A DNA stretch of 64,000 nucleotides from Budorcas taxicolor (lineage: Eukaryota; Chordata; Mammalia; Artiodactyla; Bovidae). Under the pieces are notes generated by a model. The model ran no database searches. It was given only the letters and a program-made list of their open reading frames with translations, and was not told the DNA's origin. A program made the translations under genes and the position numbers. The number at the start of each line of letters is the position of its first letter. Position 1 is the stretch's first letter. This document shows, piece after piece, positions 44,124-56,640 of this stretch. The stretch spans positions 39,357,272 to 39,421,271 of the forward strand of contig NC_068910.1 of NCBI RefSeq assembly GCF_023091745.1. Reading direction: 5' to 3'.

Positions 44124-45020
44124 AATTTGATGATTGTACTTCATTTGGAAAACATTGAGAAGCCATTGACAGATATTTTTTAGTTCAATTTTTATTTTTA
44201 TTAGTGTTCACCATCCACAGTCAGCAAGGAGATTAATTACGCTGTTGGGAAACCAATTCTGACTCCACGTTGGAACAGTTTCTTTGACTTGCTTTTCGTT
44301 GCTTTTGTTATTATAATCATACAGAATGGTTTGCCTTAGAGAATCCTGCCCCTTTGCCTGACTGTTAAACTCAAATGCCTTTGTTCAGAATTCTGTCCAC
44401 CTGCGGATGGCTGGAAGGAAGAAATTAACACATCTCCTGCCTGAGGCTTGCCATTCTAGGAGATGTTTACAGGACTGATGGCCTTTTTACCCAGCTTTCT
44501 CTCCATCCCCCATCCCTCCCCCACCTCTGATCTGTAAGAGAATCTGGCATCCAGATTCCAATGATTATTTTCAGACACTAGCCTGTCATCTTGGTCAGCT
44601 GGCTTTCCAAATAAAGTCACTTTCCTTGCCTCAACACCTCTTCTCTAAGAGTCACTGACCTGTTGAACAGCAAGCAGAGCGAGCTTGAACTTGGTAAAAA
44701 GGCCATAGTGTCTATCCTGGGTAGGAACAGCCAGAATAGTTTGCATTAGAGGAGGAGAGGGCTGGCAGAGAGATGGAGAGAAGTAGATGGATTTGGGAGG
44801 TCTGTAAAACTGAGGGCTGGAGAAATTAAATGACTAGATCAAACTCACACTGAGGCTACTTAAATTTATATTAAAAATTTTAATGTATTAATATTTCTTA
44901 GTGGCGTTAGCCACACAATGATTGCTCCATAAGCACATGGGGGTATCTTATTTGATAGGCAGATTATAGAACATCATTGCCACAGAAAGTGTTGCTGGAA
45001 AGCACTCATCTAGCATCCAG
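44124..45020. other. Gene-free interval
   Basis: No repeat family or exon was recognised. A T-rich patch lies at 44170-44210 and an AT-rich one at 44860-44905. Confidence 0.55.
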
Positions 45021-45024
45021 GTCA

Positions 45025-45230
45025 AGAGCGTCCCTGGTAGCTCAGGTGGTAAAGAATCTGCTGGCAGTGCAAGAGACCCAGGTTCGATCCCTGGGTCAGG
45101 AAGATCTCTTGGAGGGGGAAATGGCAACCCACTCCAGTACTCTTGCCTGGAGAATCCCATGTACAGAGGGACCTGGTGGGCTACAGTCCATGGGTCACAA
45201 AGAGTTGGACACAACTGCACACATGCACGA
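45025..45230 (+). mobile_element. Bov-tA-type SINE
   Basis: Forward copy: gtccctggtagctcaggtgg head, gttcgatccctgggtcagga, actccagtactcttgcctgg, cacaaagagttggacacaac. Confidence 0.92.
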
Positions 45231-45967
45231 GTGAGGAAGCACGCATGCACAACATCCAGGGCTCCTGAAGTTCCTTGCCTAAAGCACGGCCAGTCTGTTG
45301 CTCACTCTGGAGACCGAGTGCTCAGGGGCTGAGGTCTGCAATTCTAGGCTGTTCTTGACCTGCAGGTGCCCCTAAAACAGAGCAGAGCCAAGCACACATC
45401 CTATTTCATGCACAACCAGCACTGAGGGGTTTGCCCGGCTTCTGAATATATTGGCATGCAGCATACATGTCTCATGGCTAGAACTGCCCGTTTCTGAATT
45501 AGACAAAAGATGTCAGAAGAATAATACAGTTACTTTTGGTGAGTACATATTATCTGTAATGATATGAAGTGGGATTGCCAGCAACTTCAACTCAATCTTC
45601 CATCTCAGAGGTTTATTAACTCTAATCCCACTAGAATCAGTAGCAGGATCTGGGAGTGTACTAAAATGGACACAGTTTGCACATTTTTTTCTTTCCTTGA
45701 GTGTTGGGGTAAAAAGAACAATATTTTAAAACAATTAAGCATTTGTTACATTTTCCCTTCTCGTTTATGACTGACTTTTGTGGTGATTTTTGTAGTAATC
45801 CTGTTTTAAAATAGATGCAGGATAGCAAATCAATGGTCTATGTCTTTGTTCTCCCATCCTTTTCAGACATCGTTAATCTACCCCAGAATTCTTTCCCTGT
45901 GATTTCAACAGAACGAGCAGGGGAGAGAATAGATCAGAAACTCAAAAAACGTAGTTGCTGTCCTTAG

Positions 45968-46180
45968 ATTGTTGCTGTTGGTTAGTCGCTAAATTGTGTC
46001 CGACCCTTTTGCAACCCTATGGACGACAGCTCACCGGGCTCCTATGTCCATGGGGTCTTCCTGGGAAGAATACTGGAGTGGGTTGCCATTTCCTTCTGGA
46101 GATCTTCCCAACCCAGGGATCGAACTTGAGTCTCTTGCATCGGCAGGCTGATTCTTTAGCACTGAGCCACCAGGGAAGAT
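45968..46180 (-). mobile_element. Bov-tA-type SINE
   Basis: Reverse copy: gttggttagtcgctaaattg, gaatactggagtgggttgcc, agggatcgaacttgagtctc, gcactgagccaccaggg. Confidence 0.92.
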
Positions 46181-46630
46181 TCGGGACAGGTATTTTATGT
46201 GAGAGGGAGGAAGATCAATACTCAGTTCTCAGCACAGTGGTAGAAAATTGTTTAGAGCTGTTTACTTCTGTGAAAGAGGGGAACAGTCTTGCTATTTTGG
46301 GGGCTGCTAAGGAGGAATGGTTTATCCCAGTCCATCTGGCAGGGGTTAAATGATGGCAACCTTGAGTATTCATTGGTAGGACTATTGGTAGTGTGCTACT
46401 ATACATATAAAGCTTGTGTTTATATCCTCAAAAAAGGCCCCAGAGAGCAGTGCCTGGGTAGCTCCACAGCCTCACAATTTCTTCCCAGGGGAAAACAGTA
46501 AAAGGCATCAGGTTACCCTTTGTGCCTGCAAGAATTCCTGTCCCACTCCTTGCTGTGCGGGGTCAGCAAGCCCTGAGGTCTGTTGATGTTCAGACCATTG
46601 AGGAAACCATACTCTCCCCATGGAGCAGGG

Positions 46631-48270
46631 TGCCGGGGTCCAGCCCCGGTGGATCCAGGGTGATTTGAAGGTGGGGACGGAGTCGGCGTCTTTGGAAAAA
46701 TACATATTTAATCACAGATATAGAGAGATTAGAAATGGATAGTGTAGTAGGAAGATTAGTGGAGAAAAAGAGGCTGAATAACTTGGATTACGTGGAATAG
46801 CATCCATGCTCCAGATGGGAATTCAGCCAGAAAAACGGGAGCAAGAAAGAAGCAACATGGGGGAATCAGTCTTTCCAGAAACTGATCCGATTTCTTTATT
46901 TTGGGGTTTGCTTATACACCTTTTGTTACACATAGGGATGAATATAGAGTCACGCGGGAGTCAGCAGTCCTGACCTTTATCAAAGTCAGGTGCTTCACAT
47001 AAATGTATAAAAAAGGTACATCATCTTCTGGCCATGAGTGAGACCTGCTGACATTTTATGATCCTTTCTTTCTGATAACCAAAAAACTTATTTTTTCCAA
47101 GGGTGTTTTTTCTTAAACCAGGCACCACCCTCCAAATAAAGTTACATTCCTATAGGGTGAGGGTGTCGTGAGTTACAATCAAGAAAAGAATTTATTTAAC
47201 CCAAGGTTAACATGATTAGTCTTAAAGGTTAATACTTATTTCTCCTATATGCTTTAAGTTTAATACTTATTTTTCCTATATGTTAGTTATATTCATTATA
47301 AAGGTAGGGAACATGGAGATTTAGCAGCAAACATCAGCCCAACAAATGAAAATCCTTTCATCAATGCTCCCCTTAAGATCTATTTAGTCTTAAAATATGA
47401 TAAAGTTACATTTTTACATAGCAAGGACACAGTGATTTATAACAAAGTACAGTGATCTATTACAAAAGAGAAAATCCATTAACTCAAAAAGTCTAGTATT
47501 GCTAACATCAAAAACTACTATATTTCCTTTGCTATATTCCAAATACATTGATTAATATATTCCCAGGTGCCTAAGGATATGGAGGCCTGGCGGCAATCAT
47601 TGACTCAACAAGAAGAAAAAGCCCTGTGCTAATTAAGACTCTCAAAATACTCCAAAACTCTCTGTGCTGTTTATGGTTGAGGGGTAGTAAACAATCATGT
47701 GGTAGTGGCAGGAATATGGATAATCCTGTCACACAAGCTAGTCTGTCAGCAGAGAGGTTTGACCTGAGACATCCTTGTCCCACCCAGAGCAGGGTATTAG
47801 CAGCAATTATTGACACAACAAATGAAAAACCCTTCACCAATATAATTCCTAACCAACCCATTATACTAATAACTTCTAACTCCCCAAAAGAATTTGCCTT
47901 TAGTAAGTCTAAAACATCTCATGCCTCTCAGGTTGGGAGGCTGTAAACAATCACATGTGGCCGGACGAACCTATACAGGCGGGCTAGATAACCTTCAGAG
48001 GAGTCCATAAGCTGAAACACTCTTGTCACGAACAAGAATTTTTATTGCCTTGGAGCTGCACGTTTACTCCTTCTCCAAGAGAAACGGTTATGGGGGAGAG
48101 CCCCCCGTAAAGTCAGAGGTGTAGGTGAGAGCATAAAACAGACTCTGGTTTTGGGGTTAGATGCTGGGGAACAGGGGGTTTCCTGAGGCTTGATCACGCC
48201 TTTGCGTATGCCAAGCCTCCTTCCTCATGACCTTTGCCATGGGCGGAGTTCCTCACGCTGGCTCCCGGCA
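46631..48270 (-). mobile_element. Long LTR of an endogenous retrovirus (ERV2/BTLTR1-like)
   Basis: On the minus strand the element starts TGCCGGGAGC and ends GACCCCGGCA (7-bp inverted ends). It is flanked by the perfect 6-bp direct repeat GCAGGG at 46625-46630 and 48271-48276; 6-bp duplications are usual for class II (betaretrovirus-like) elements. A poly(A) signal on the minus strand is at 48041-48046. At 1640 bp it is long for a solo LTR, and its left half contains repeated modules. I see no gag, pol or env frame. The family name is from memory. Confidence 0.75.
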
Positions 48271-48276
48271 GCAGGG

Positions 48277-49070
48277 CATATCCAGATATACCTTCACAGG
48301 GCTTCTGGCAGCCAACACGAGAGAGCAAAGCCATTATTGCTGCTTGCTAATTCTTTCTGTCCTGCAGTTCTGTCTGGGAGTGATCCCATGGTCTTGAAGT
48401 ACTGTTTAGACCAGAGAGGAAAGCAGCCCAAATCTGGTTATTTTAGGACAATGTGCTTGGCCTGGCTGACAACACCCTGTTCTCCAGGCGTTGATAGAAT
48501 TTGTTGGCTCTCATCATGTTCATAGGTCACTTGGTATTCTGTTCCTTTGCTCCAGGCCCTCTGATGTGTAATAAATTGCTGTTACACATAGTGATTTATA
48601 CCCATGGATTCTGTGTGTCAGGAAAGCAGACAAGGTATAGTCCCCTTTCTATGGCACACTGGTGTTCCAGGATGTTGGAATCTCAGCTGGGAAAAATCAG
48701 TTTGGTGGTGATGGAACTACAGGGCCTGGACTCTGCTGAATGCTTATTCCTGCACATGTGTGGTGCCTGGAACTGGTGTGGCTTCCTCAGAGCATGGGAG
48801 CCTCGGGGTAGGTAGACCTGGGGCAGGGGCACCCTCATCTGTGATGACCCAGCCTCCAGAGCCATCAGCATCAATTCTGCTCTGCGGTTGAAGAACCTGC
48901 AAGCCTGCCTGGTTTCCAGGTTGGAGAGTCACAGGTTGTCTTTGACAAATGCACTTTTTCATCTCTCTTAGAAGTCCAGTGGCAGAGGGCCAGGCTAAAA
49001 GAGGGGTGACAGCTTCCAGTGTGAATTGGACAGGTGTCCATGTTACCTGATGGTGCTCTCAATTTCCTGA
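48277..49070. other. Gene-free interval
   Basis: No repeat or exon was recognised between the LTR element and the MLT1 remnant. Confidence 0.5.
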
Positions 49071-49077
49071 AGTTGTG

Positions 49078-49442
49078 TTGGTGTCTTAGTCTTTGGGGGT
49101 GGCTGTCACAAACTACCACAGTTGGATGGCACATAAACAACAGAAACTTATTTCTCATAGGTCTGGCAGCTAGAAATCTGAGATCAGGTACCAGAGCGGT
49201 TGGGTTCTGGTGGGAGTTCTCTTCCTGGTCCATAGGTGGTGTCTTCTCACTGCATTCTCACGTGGTGGAAGCAGTGAGGGGCCTCTCTGGGTTCTCTTAT
49301 AAGGGCACTAATCCCATTCATGAGGGCCCCACCCTCATGTCCTAACTGACAGCCAAAGACTCCACCTCCTAATACCATTGCTTTCAGAGTTAGGATTTCA
49401 ACATTTGAGTTTTGGTAGGAAACACACTTTCAGACAATAGCA
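49078..49442 (-). repeat. MLT1-like (MaLR) LTR remnant
   Basis: Reverse MLT1 order: ggtggctgtcacaaactacc, aacaacagaaacttatttct, agctagaaatctgagatcag, gttctcttataagggcacta, cttatgaggg-type core and tcagacaatagca end. Ancient. Confidence 0.7.
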
Positions 49443-49549
49443 GTTTGGGATGCAACTCCAGTGTATCAATCTCCCTGAGTATCAGCCATGAAGCCATTCA
49501 CTGCTTGCTATGACTATCTTGTCTTCAGTATATGGCAGAGGATCCTTGA

Positions 49550-49650
49550 TTTCCCAATGTTGGGCCATCAGAGTCACCTGGAAAGTTTGTTTAAAACACA
49601 GGTTCATGGATACCACCCCTCTAAGAGGTGCAGGAAGTCTAGAGTGAGAA
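49550..49650 (+). repeat. MER5-like remnant
   Basis: Motifs atcagagtcacctggaaagt, ttaaaacacaggttcatgga and ccacccctctaagaggt resemble MER5. Confidence 0.4.
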
Positions 49651-49784
49651 GGAATGATGTATAGGAATTGAATGAACAGTAAGTGTTCATGTTTAATTCT
49701 TTCTTATAAAAGGAAACCATAACACAATCAGACTTATGAGCCATGCTTTGAATGACTGAATGTGTGTGTGATACGTGTATGCAA

Positions 49785-49806
49785 ATCACACACACACACA
49801 CACACA
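49785..49806 (+). repeat. CA dinucleotide microsatellite
   Basis: About ten to eleven CA units, preceded by an imperfect TG repeat at about 49760-49770. Confidence 0.9.
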
Positions 49807-50377
49807 TAATAGGCAGCACAGTGTGTAAAGTGAACCTTGGTTCATTGATATTTTATAAAGATTTTTGCTTCATTAATTTATGTTGGTGCTACTACTGGTA
49901 AATCACCTGCCTTGAGCAAATGTGAAGTCACAGAGATCAGCCTGCAATGAGCTGAGCTCAGAAATATCTGTAAGGGAAACTGAGGGAAACAAAAATTTTA
50001 TTTTCTGGTAGCAAAGCCCAGCTATGCTTTTCAGAGTGAAGATGTCTTCTTTTCTTCATAATCTAATTAAACTACTTCTGTACTGACATTAGGCATAGAG
50101 GGCTTCAGAATTCTTCCAAAAGTAATAATAAAAATTTACAAAGAAGCCACAAGGTGGGAGAAAAGCAGTATTTGATTCTTTGAGTTCAGAGTTCATGAGG
50201 TTAAAAATTCTTTAGGGCAGTCTCTCTAAAAAGACAAATTAAAAAACAACAGAAGTACTCAAGACAGGTTACTTAAAAAAAAAAATCAACTCTGATATTA
50301 ATAAAAATCATTGAATCATATACTTAAAATGGATGAATTATGTGGTATGTGAATTAAATCTTGATAAAGCTTTTATA

Positions 50378-50650
50378 TGGAGAAGGCAATGGCACCTCAC
50401 TCCAGTACTCTTGCCTGGAAAATCCCATGGATGGAGGAGTCTGGTGGGCTGCCTTCCATGGGGTCGCTAACAGTCGGACACGACTGAGCGACTTCACTTT
50501 CACTTTTCACTTTCATGCATTGGAGAGGGAAATGGCGACCCACTTCAGTGTTCTTGCCTGGAGAATCCCAGGGACAGCGGAGCCTGGTGGGCTGCTGTCT
50601 ATGGGGTCGCACAGAGTCGGACGTGACTGAAGCGACTTAGCAGCAGCAGC
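50378..50650 (+). mobile_element. BOV-A2 SINE with 12-bp target duplication
   Basis: Complete dimer from ggagaaggcaatggcacctc to the cagcagcagc tail, with the cactttcatgcattggaga joint. It is flanked by aaagcttttata (50366-50377) and aaagcttctata (50651-50662), matching at 11 of 12 bases. Confidence 0.95.
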
Positions 50651-51824
50651 AAAGCTTCTATAAATACATTTTTAAAAATCAGAAAAACAAATTCCACATG
50701 TACTAAGCTTTCTGTAAGAATCAGGTTATTTTCACTGGAAATTAACAGTCTTATGATAACCCTTCAGGCAATTTATTTTCTAAGTATGACCTTGTTGAAG
50801 AATTTATAATTGAAGTGATAAAATTTTTTAAAAATGTAACGAGATGGTGGTATTGTTTAAAATACTGAAAGAGCAGATTTTTAGAAAACATTGACGGCAG
50901 AGATGTCCGATTATTCATTATCATTTTTCTTTTGTTATCTACATTACCTGTTCTCTACATTTCTTTTGTTACCTACATTTATTACCTGCTGCCCACTTGG
51001 GCTTGGTAGAGGGGGTAGCGGGAGCTACAGATGAGAAATACTGGCTATTTGACTACTGTTAATTTTGCATAAGTCTCATTTGCTGAAATCTGTAGTTTGA
51101 ACATGGCTGTTCTTTGAAGTGCTCTGGTCTCTGAGTTCAATCAATTTTTCAATCATGTAACAACAGCAGGAACCGCTGAAAAAGAGACAGGGGCTACAGA
51201 GAACTACATGTGTTCCTTTTCACAGGGGTACAAAATATAAAATTCGATGTCTCCTTCACAAAACCTCGTTTAAAACACTGCACATCTGACTGCCTTGGGG
51301 GAGGGACATGAAATGTATTTTTAAACGAGACAAAAGAAAGTCAGAAACGATCATTGTTAGATGAACACCAGAAAAAAGAAATCAGCACCTGATGAAAGGC
51401 AAATTATACTGTTCAATTGATTGCTTTTTCTCCTTTTTAAAAAATGATTTATTATCCTTTGATATCATAATCAGTTAGCTAGTTTGCCACACCATAAATA
51501 TTTGATCTTGGTCTAAGTGCTTTTCACCACTGCTTTTTGCTGTAGCCAGACATCTTTGCTTTTGCCTCCATCTTTCCCTGATTAAAGTGAGGAGGCAAAC
51601 ATGAGGTGTGTGAAGAGAAAGGAAACCATTGACCTGTAAATTATCCAAGTGAAGGAAAGCCTCAGGGATGTAAAAATATTACCAACAGGGAGAAACTCCA
51701 GATCCTTTATTTCCCAGGTGCTATGTTTGGTGTGTCCTTTTTTGGGTTTTGTGTCTATCTGCTGGAGAAAATCAGGATAGTAGGGCATCTGTTCATCTCT
51801 AAGTTGCAGTCTTTTACACTGTTC

Positions 51825-53209
51825 AGTTAGTTCAGTTCAGTTCAGTCGCTCAGTTGTGTCCGACTCTTTGCGACCCCATGAATCGCAGCACGCCAGGCCT
51901 CCTTGTCCATCACCATCTCCTGGAGTTCGCTCAGGTTCGTGTCCATCGAGTCAGTGATACCATCCAGCCATCTCATCCTCGGTCATCCCCTTCTCCTCCT
52001 GCCCCCAATCCCTCCCAGCATCAGAGTCTTTTCCAATGAGTCAGCTCTTCACATGAGGTGGCCAAAGTACTGGAGCTTCAACTTTAGCATCATTCCTTCC
52101 AAAGAAATCCCAGGGCTGATCTCCTTCAGAATGGACTGGTTGGAGCTCCTTGCAGTCCAAGGGACTCTCAAGAGTCTTCTCCAACACCACACTTTAAAAG
52201 CATCAATTCTTCGGTGCTTAGCCTTCTTCACAGTTCAACTCTCACATCCATACATGACCACAGGAAAAACCATAGCCTTGACTAGACGGACTTTAGTCGG
52301 CAGAGTAAAGTCTCTGCTTTTGAATATGCTATCTAGGTTGATCATAACTTTCCTTCCAAGGAGTAAGAGTCTTTTAATTTCATGGCTGCAGTCACCATCT
52401 GCAGTGATTTTGGAGCCCCCAAAAATAAAGTCTGACACTGTTTCTACTGTTTCCCCATCTATTTCCCATGAAGTGATGGGACTGGATGCCATGATCTTAG
52501 TTTTCTGAATGTTGAGCTTTAAGCCAACTTTTTCGCTCTCCTCTTTCACTTTCATCAAGAGGTTTTTTAGCTCCTCTTCACTTTCTGCAATAAGGGTGGT
52601 GTCATCTGCATATCTGAGGTTATTGATATTTCTCCTGGCAATCTTGATTCCAGCTTGTGTTTCTTCCAGTCCAGCGTTTCTCATGATGTATTCTGCATAG
52701 AAGTTAAATAAGCAGGGTGACAATATATAGCCTTGACGTATTCCTTCTCCTATTTGGAACCAGTCTGTTGTTCCATGTCCAGTTCTAAGTGTTGCTTCCT
52801 GACCTGCATACAGATTTCTCAAGAGGCAGGTTAGGTGGTCTGGTATTCCCATCTCTCTCAGAATTTTCCACAGTTTATTGTGATCCACACAGTCAAAGGC
52901 TTTGGCATAGTCAATAAAGCAGAAATAGATGTTTTTCTGGAACTCTCTTGCTTTTTCCATGATCCAGCGGATGTTGGCAATTTGATCTCTGGTTTCTCTG
53001 CCTTTTCTACATCCAGCTTGAACATCAGGGTGTTCACGGTGCACGTATTACTGCAGCCTGGCTTGGAGAATTTTGAGCATTACTTTACTAGCATGTGAGA
53101 TGAGTACAATTGTGCGGTAGTTTGAGCATTCTTTGGCATTGCCTTTCTTTGGGATTGGAATGAAAACTGACCTTTTCTAGTCCTGTGGCCACTGCTGAGT
53201 TTTCCAAAT
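51825..53209 (-). mobile_element. BovB (RTE) LINE, 5'-truncated, with partly open RT frame
   Basis: Reverse orientation; the 3' end (gtccgactctttgcgacccc reversed) is at the left and the 5' break is near 53209. A 269-codon frame (52235-53044) covers much of the reverse transcriptase: FIDYAKAFDCVDHNKLW, LRNLYAGQEATLRTGHG, RQGYILSPCLFN and LRYADDTT with the catalytic YADD intact. It is bounded by nonsense changes: TGG to TGA at 52235-52237 (after MYGCES), and TAA just upstream of 53044. In RQGYILSP the usual Cys is Tyr. BovB entered ruminants by horizontal transfer from squamates. Confidence 0.93.
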
Positions 53210-53214
53210 TTTAA

Positions 53215-53625
53215 AGTGAACTGTGGGGGAATGGCGGGGATGGGTGGGGCGGCGGGGCTGGATTTACGATGGTCATTGTGTATGTGAAAACTGGTGTCCA
53301 GCTGGACAAGAAAGAAGATGTAGACCTAGAGAAGACAGTGGACACAGTGGGGGAAGGAGAGGGTGGGATGAATGAAGAGAGTAGCATGGAAACATACACA
53401 CTACCATATGTAAAATGGCCAGTGGGAATTTGCTGAATGAGGCACGGAGCTCAAACTGGTGCTCTGTGATGACCTAGAGGGGTGAGATGGGGTGGGAGGT
53501 GGAAGTGAACTTCAAGAGGGTGGGGACATATGTATACCTATGGTGATTGATGTTGATGTATGGCAGAAACCAATACAAAATTGTAAAGCAATTATCCTCC
53601 AATGAAAAATAAAAAAAAAACTTGG
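53215..53625 (+). repeat. Ruminant L1 3'-end fragment
   Basis: Forward L1 tail: ggaaacatacacactaccat, ggccagtgggaatttgctga, ggtgattgatgttgatgtat, gtaaagcaattatcctccaa, ending in an A-rich tract. It abuts the 5' break of the BovB copy. Confidence 0.8.
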
Positions 53626-53922
53626 GTCCAAATCGTGTGGCTGGGACACAGCATACACTCAGTGGCTTTGTGGGACCATTGGCAGTGGGTATTTTCCCCC
53701 AAAGGGTGCTACCGTGAGACCCTGGCAGCCAATAGTCCCACCCACCTGGGCGTGAGATGAGGGCTCTGGTAAGGGGAGCTGGATGGTGTACTGGAACTTC
53801 CAGTGCACCCAGTGACTTGAGTTCTGTATTCTGGGGTCAACAAATCTAGTCCAGCTTCCATAAGTGAAAGACTTTCGTATCCCTGATGTGAGCATCTCTT
53901 GCATTCTTCTTTTCTCCAGGTT

Positions 53923-55512
53923 TAGTTCACTTCAGTCACTCAGTCGTGTCCGACTCTTTGTGACCGCATGGACTGCAGCACGCCAGGCTTCCCTGTCCAT
54001 CACCGACTCCTGGAGCTTGCTCAAACTCATGTTCACTGAGTCAGTGATGCCATGCAACCACCTCATCTTCTTTTGGCCTCTTCTCTTCCTGCCTTCAATC
54101 TTTCCCAGAACCAGGGTCTTTTCAAATGAGTCAGTTTTTTGCATCAGGTGGTCAAAGTATTGGAGCTTCAGCATCAGTCCTTCCAATGAATATTCAGGAC
54201 TGATTTCCTTTAGGATGGACTGGTTGGATCACCTTGCTGTTCAAGCAACTCTCAATAGTCTTCAACAACACAGTTCAAAAGCATCAATTCTTCGGTGCTC
54301 AGCTTTCTTTCTAGTCCAACTCTCACATCCATACATAACTACTGGAAAAACCATAGCTTTGACTAGACGGACCTTTGTCAGCAAAGTAATGTCTCTGCTT
54401 TTTAACATGCTATCTGGATTGGTAATAACTTTTCTTCCAAGGAGCAAGCATCTTTTAATTTGATGACTGCAGTCACCATCTGCAGTGATTTTGGAGCCCC
54501 CCAAAATAAAGTCTGTCAATGTTTCCATTGTTTCTCCATCTATTTTCCATGAAGTGATGGGATCAGATGCCTTGATTTTAGTTTTCTGAATGTTGAGTTT
54601 TAAGCCAACTTTTTCACTCTCCTCTTTCACTTTCATCAAGAGGCTCTTTAGTACTTCTTTGCTTTCTGCCATAAGGGTGGTGTCATCTGCCTATCTGAGG
54701 TTATTGATATTTCTCCTGGCAATCTTGATTCCAGCTTGTGCTTCTTCTAGCCCAGCATTTCTCATGATGTACTCTGCATAGAAGTTAAATAAGCAGGGTG
54801 ACAATATGCAGCCTTCATGTACCCCTTTTCCGATTTGGAATCAGTCTGTTGTTCCATGTCCAGTTCTAACTGTTGCTTCTTGACCTGCATACAGATTTCT
54901 CAGGAGGCAGGTCAGGTGGTCTGTATTCCCATCTCTTTCAGAATTTTCCACAGTTTATTGTGATCCACACAGTCAAAGGCTTTGGCAGAAGACATTAAGA
55001 AGAGGAGGCAAGAATACACAGAAGAACTATACAAAAAAGATCTTCATGACCTAGATAACCACAGTGGTGTGATCACTTAACTAGAGCCAGACATCCTGGA
55101 ATGTGAAGTCAAATGGGCTTTAGGAGGCATCACTATAAACAAAGATAGTGGAAGTGATGGAATTCCAGTTGAGCTCTTTCAAATCCTAAAAGAGGATGCT
55201 GTTAAAAGTGCTGCATTCAATATTCCAGCAAGTTTGGAAAACTCAGAAGTGGCCACAGGACTGGAGAAGGTCAGTTTTCATTCCAATTCCAAAGAAAGGC
55301 AATTCCAAAGAATGCTCAAACTACTGCACGATTGCACTCACCTCACATGCTAGCAAAGTAATGTTCAAAATTCTCTAAGCCAGGTTTCAATAGTATGTAA
55401 CCGTGAACTTCCAGATGTTCAAGCTGGATTTAGAAAAGGCAGAAGAACCACAGATCAAATTGCCAACATCTGTTAGATCATTGAAAAAGTGAGAGAATTT
55501 CAGAAAAACAAC
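53923..55512 (-). mobile_element. BovB (RTE) LINE with 5' inversion
   Basis: The 3' part (53923-54987) is reversed; the 5' part (about 54985-55512) is in forward orientation. The forward part encodes WRRSVFIPIPKKGNSKECSN and ends at EKVREFQKN; the reversed part begins at AKAFDCVDHNKL, the next segment of the same protein. Against the copy at 51825-53209, 22 bases (52908-52929 there) are missing at the break. The direct repeat ttctccaggtt flanks the whole (53912-53922; 55513-55523). The YADD Tyr codon is TAG (54691-54693), so the RT is dead. Confidence 0.92.
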
Positions 55513-55523
55513 TTCTCCAGGTT

Positions 55524-56205
55524 AAGCTAGTTTTAATTCATTGTTCATATGACATGGTTGAAAGTTCCACCATATCCCTCACCTCTGCAGTCCCTATTTC
55601 CAGGTCGAAATCTTGGCTTCTGCTTGGGTCTGTGTGGGACATGGTGCAGAGGGAGAAGGGGAGAAGTTAGGGAGGGGGGTGTCACCTCCCTTTGTTCATC
55701 CACATAGCAGAGAGTACAGGGCTTCCTCTTAGGGGGTGTTGGGAGGAGACCATGAATCGTGCTTGTGGAAGGCTTAGTGTGGTATCTGGCACAAAGGCAT
55801 CACTTGGAACATGATGCCTATCATTACTTCTCTCTAAGAAAATTATTTGAAATCAATCATGGTGGCCTCTGGCCTTCCCCCTGGCCCAGAAGCCTCATCT
55901 TTCTGTTCTTAATAGTCTGGTCCATGCCTTGCTCTGGACCAGGGTTTCCAAAACCAGGCTGTGCATCAGAGCTAGATGCTGATGTGATGCGGTAGCAGTC
56001 AGTGCTGCCACTTGCCTTGGGTGATGGACTTGAGCTCTTGGAGCCTCAGTTATCTCCTCGAGAGAAAAATGCACCTTTCTTTCAGAGTTTCGGGGTCACA
56101 TGCAGTGACATGTCTGGGGCTGGCATATAGCAACTCAGAACCCAGTAAAAGATTACTGCCATTTTCCCATCTGAGATCCTCCTTCTCCCTTACTCCCATC
56201 CATTG
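55524..56205. other. Gene-free interval with MIR-like remnant
   Basis: No exon was seen. At about 55985-56140 a diverged MIR (gccacttgccttgggtgatg, gagcctcagttatctcctcg) is likely. The remainder is unassigned. Confidence 0.45.
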
Positions 56206-56208
56206 CTT

Positions 56209-56399
56209 TTTTTTTTTTTAAATAAATATTTATTTGACTGTACTGGGTCTTAATTGTGCCATGTGGGACCTTCAATCTTTGTGGCAGCATGTGGGATCTT
56301 CACTCGTGGCATATGGGGTCTAGTTTCCTGACCAGGGATCAAACCTGACCCCCCTTCACTGGCAGTGCAGAGTCTTAGCCGCTGGACCACCAGGGAAGT
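56209..56399 (-). mobile_element. CHR-type SINE
   Basis: Reverse copy with T-run start, tactgggtcttaattgtgcc, tcctgaccagggatcaaacc and gctggaccaccagggaagtc. Confidence 0.9.
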
Positions 56400-56640
56400 C
56401 GTGTTGTTGCTTGATAAATTCTCATTTGCCTCAAATCTCCATTCCCATGTTGCCTTCTCAAGAAGACCTTCTGGGATCATTGTATCTGAAAGACACCTTC
56501 CGGCTACTCACACCACCCTTTGGGCTGTAGTAACTTCTTTATGGTGGGTGCATAGTGACTGCTTATCTCCCTATTGCCTTCTGCATCTACCACATGGCAC
56601 ACTCAATACATAGTCACTGAGTAAAGACATTGTAATTGTC
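56400..56640 (+). repeat. L2 LINE 3'-end fragment
   Basis: Order of cctcaaatctccattcccat, gccttctcaagaagaccttc, catggcacactcaatacata and agtcactgagtaaagaca follows L2. Diverged. Confidence 0.45.

Noticed and set aside
47571..47861. 96-codon minus-strand frame with hydrophobic segments, inside the 1.64-kb LTR
   Set aside because: It lies within LTR sequence and is probably a chance frame. I recognise no viral gene in it and do not claim a membrane protein.
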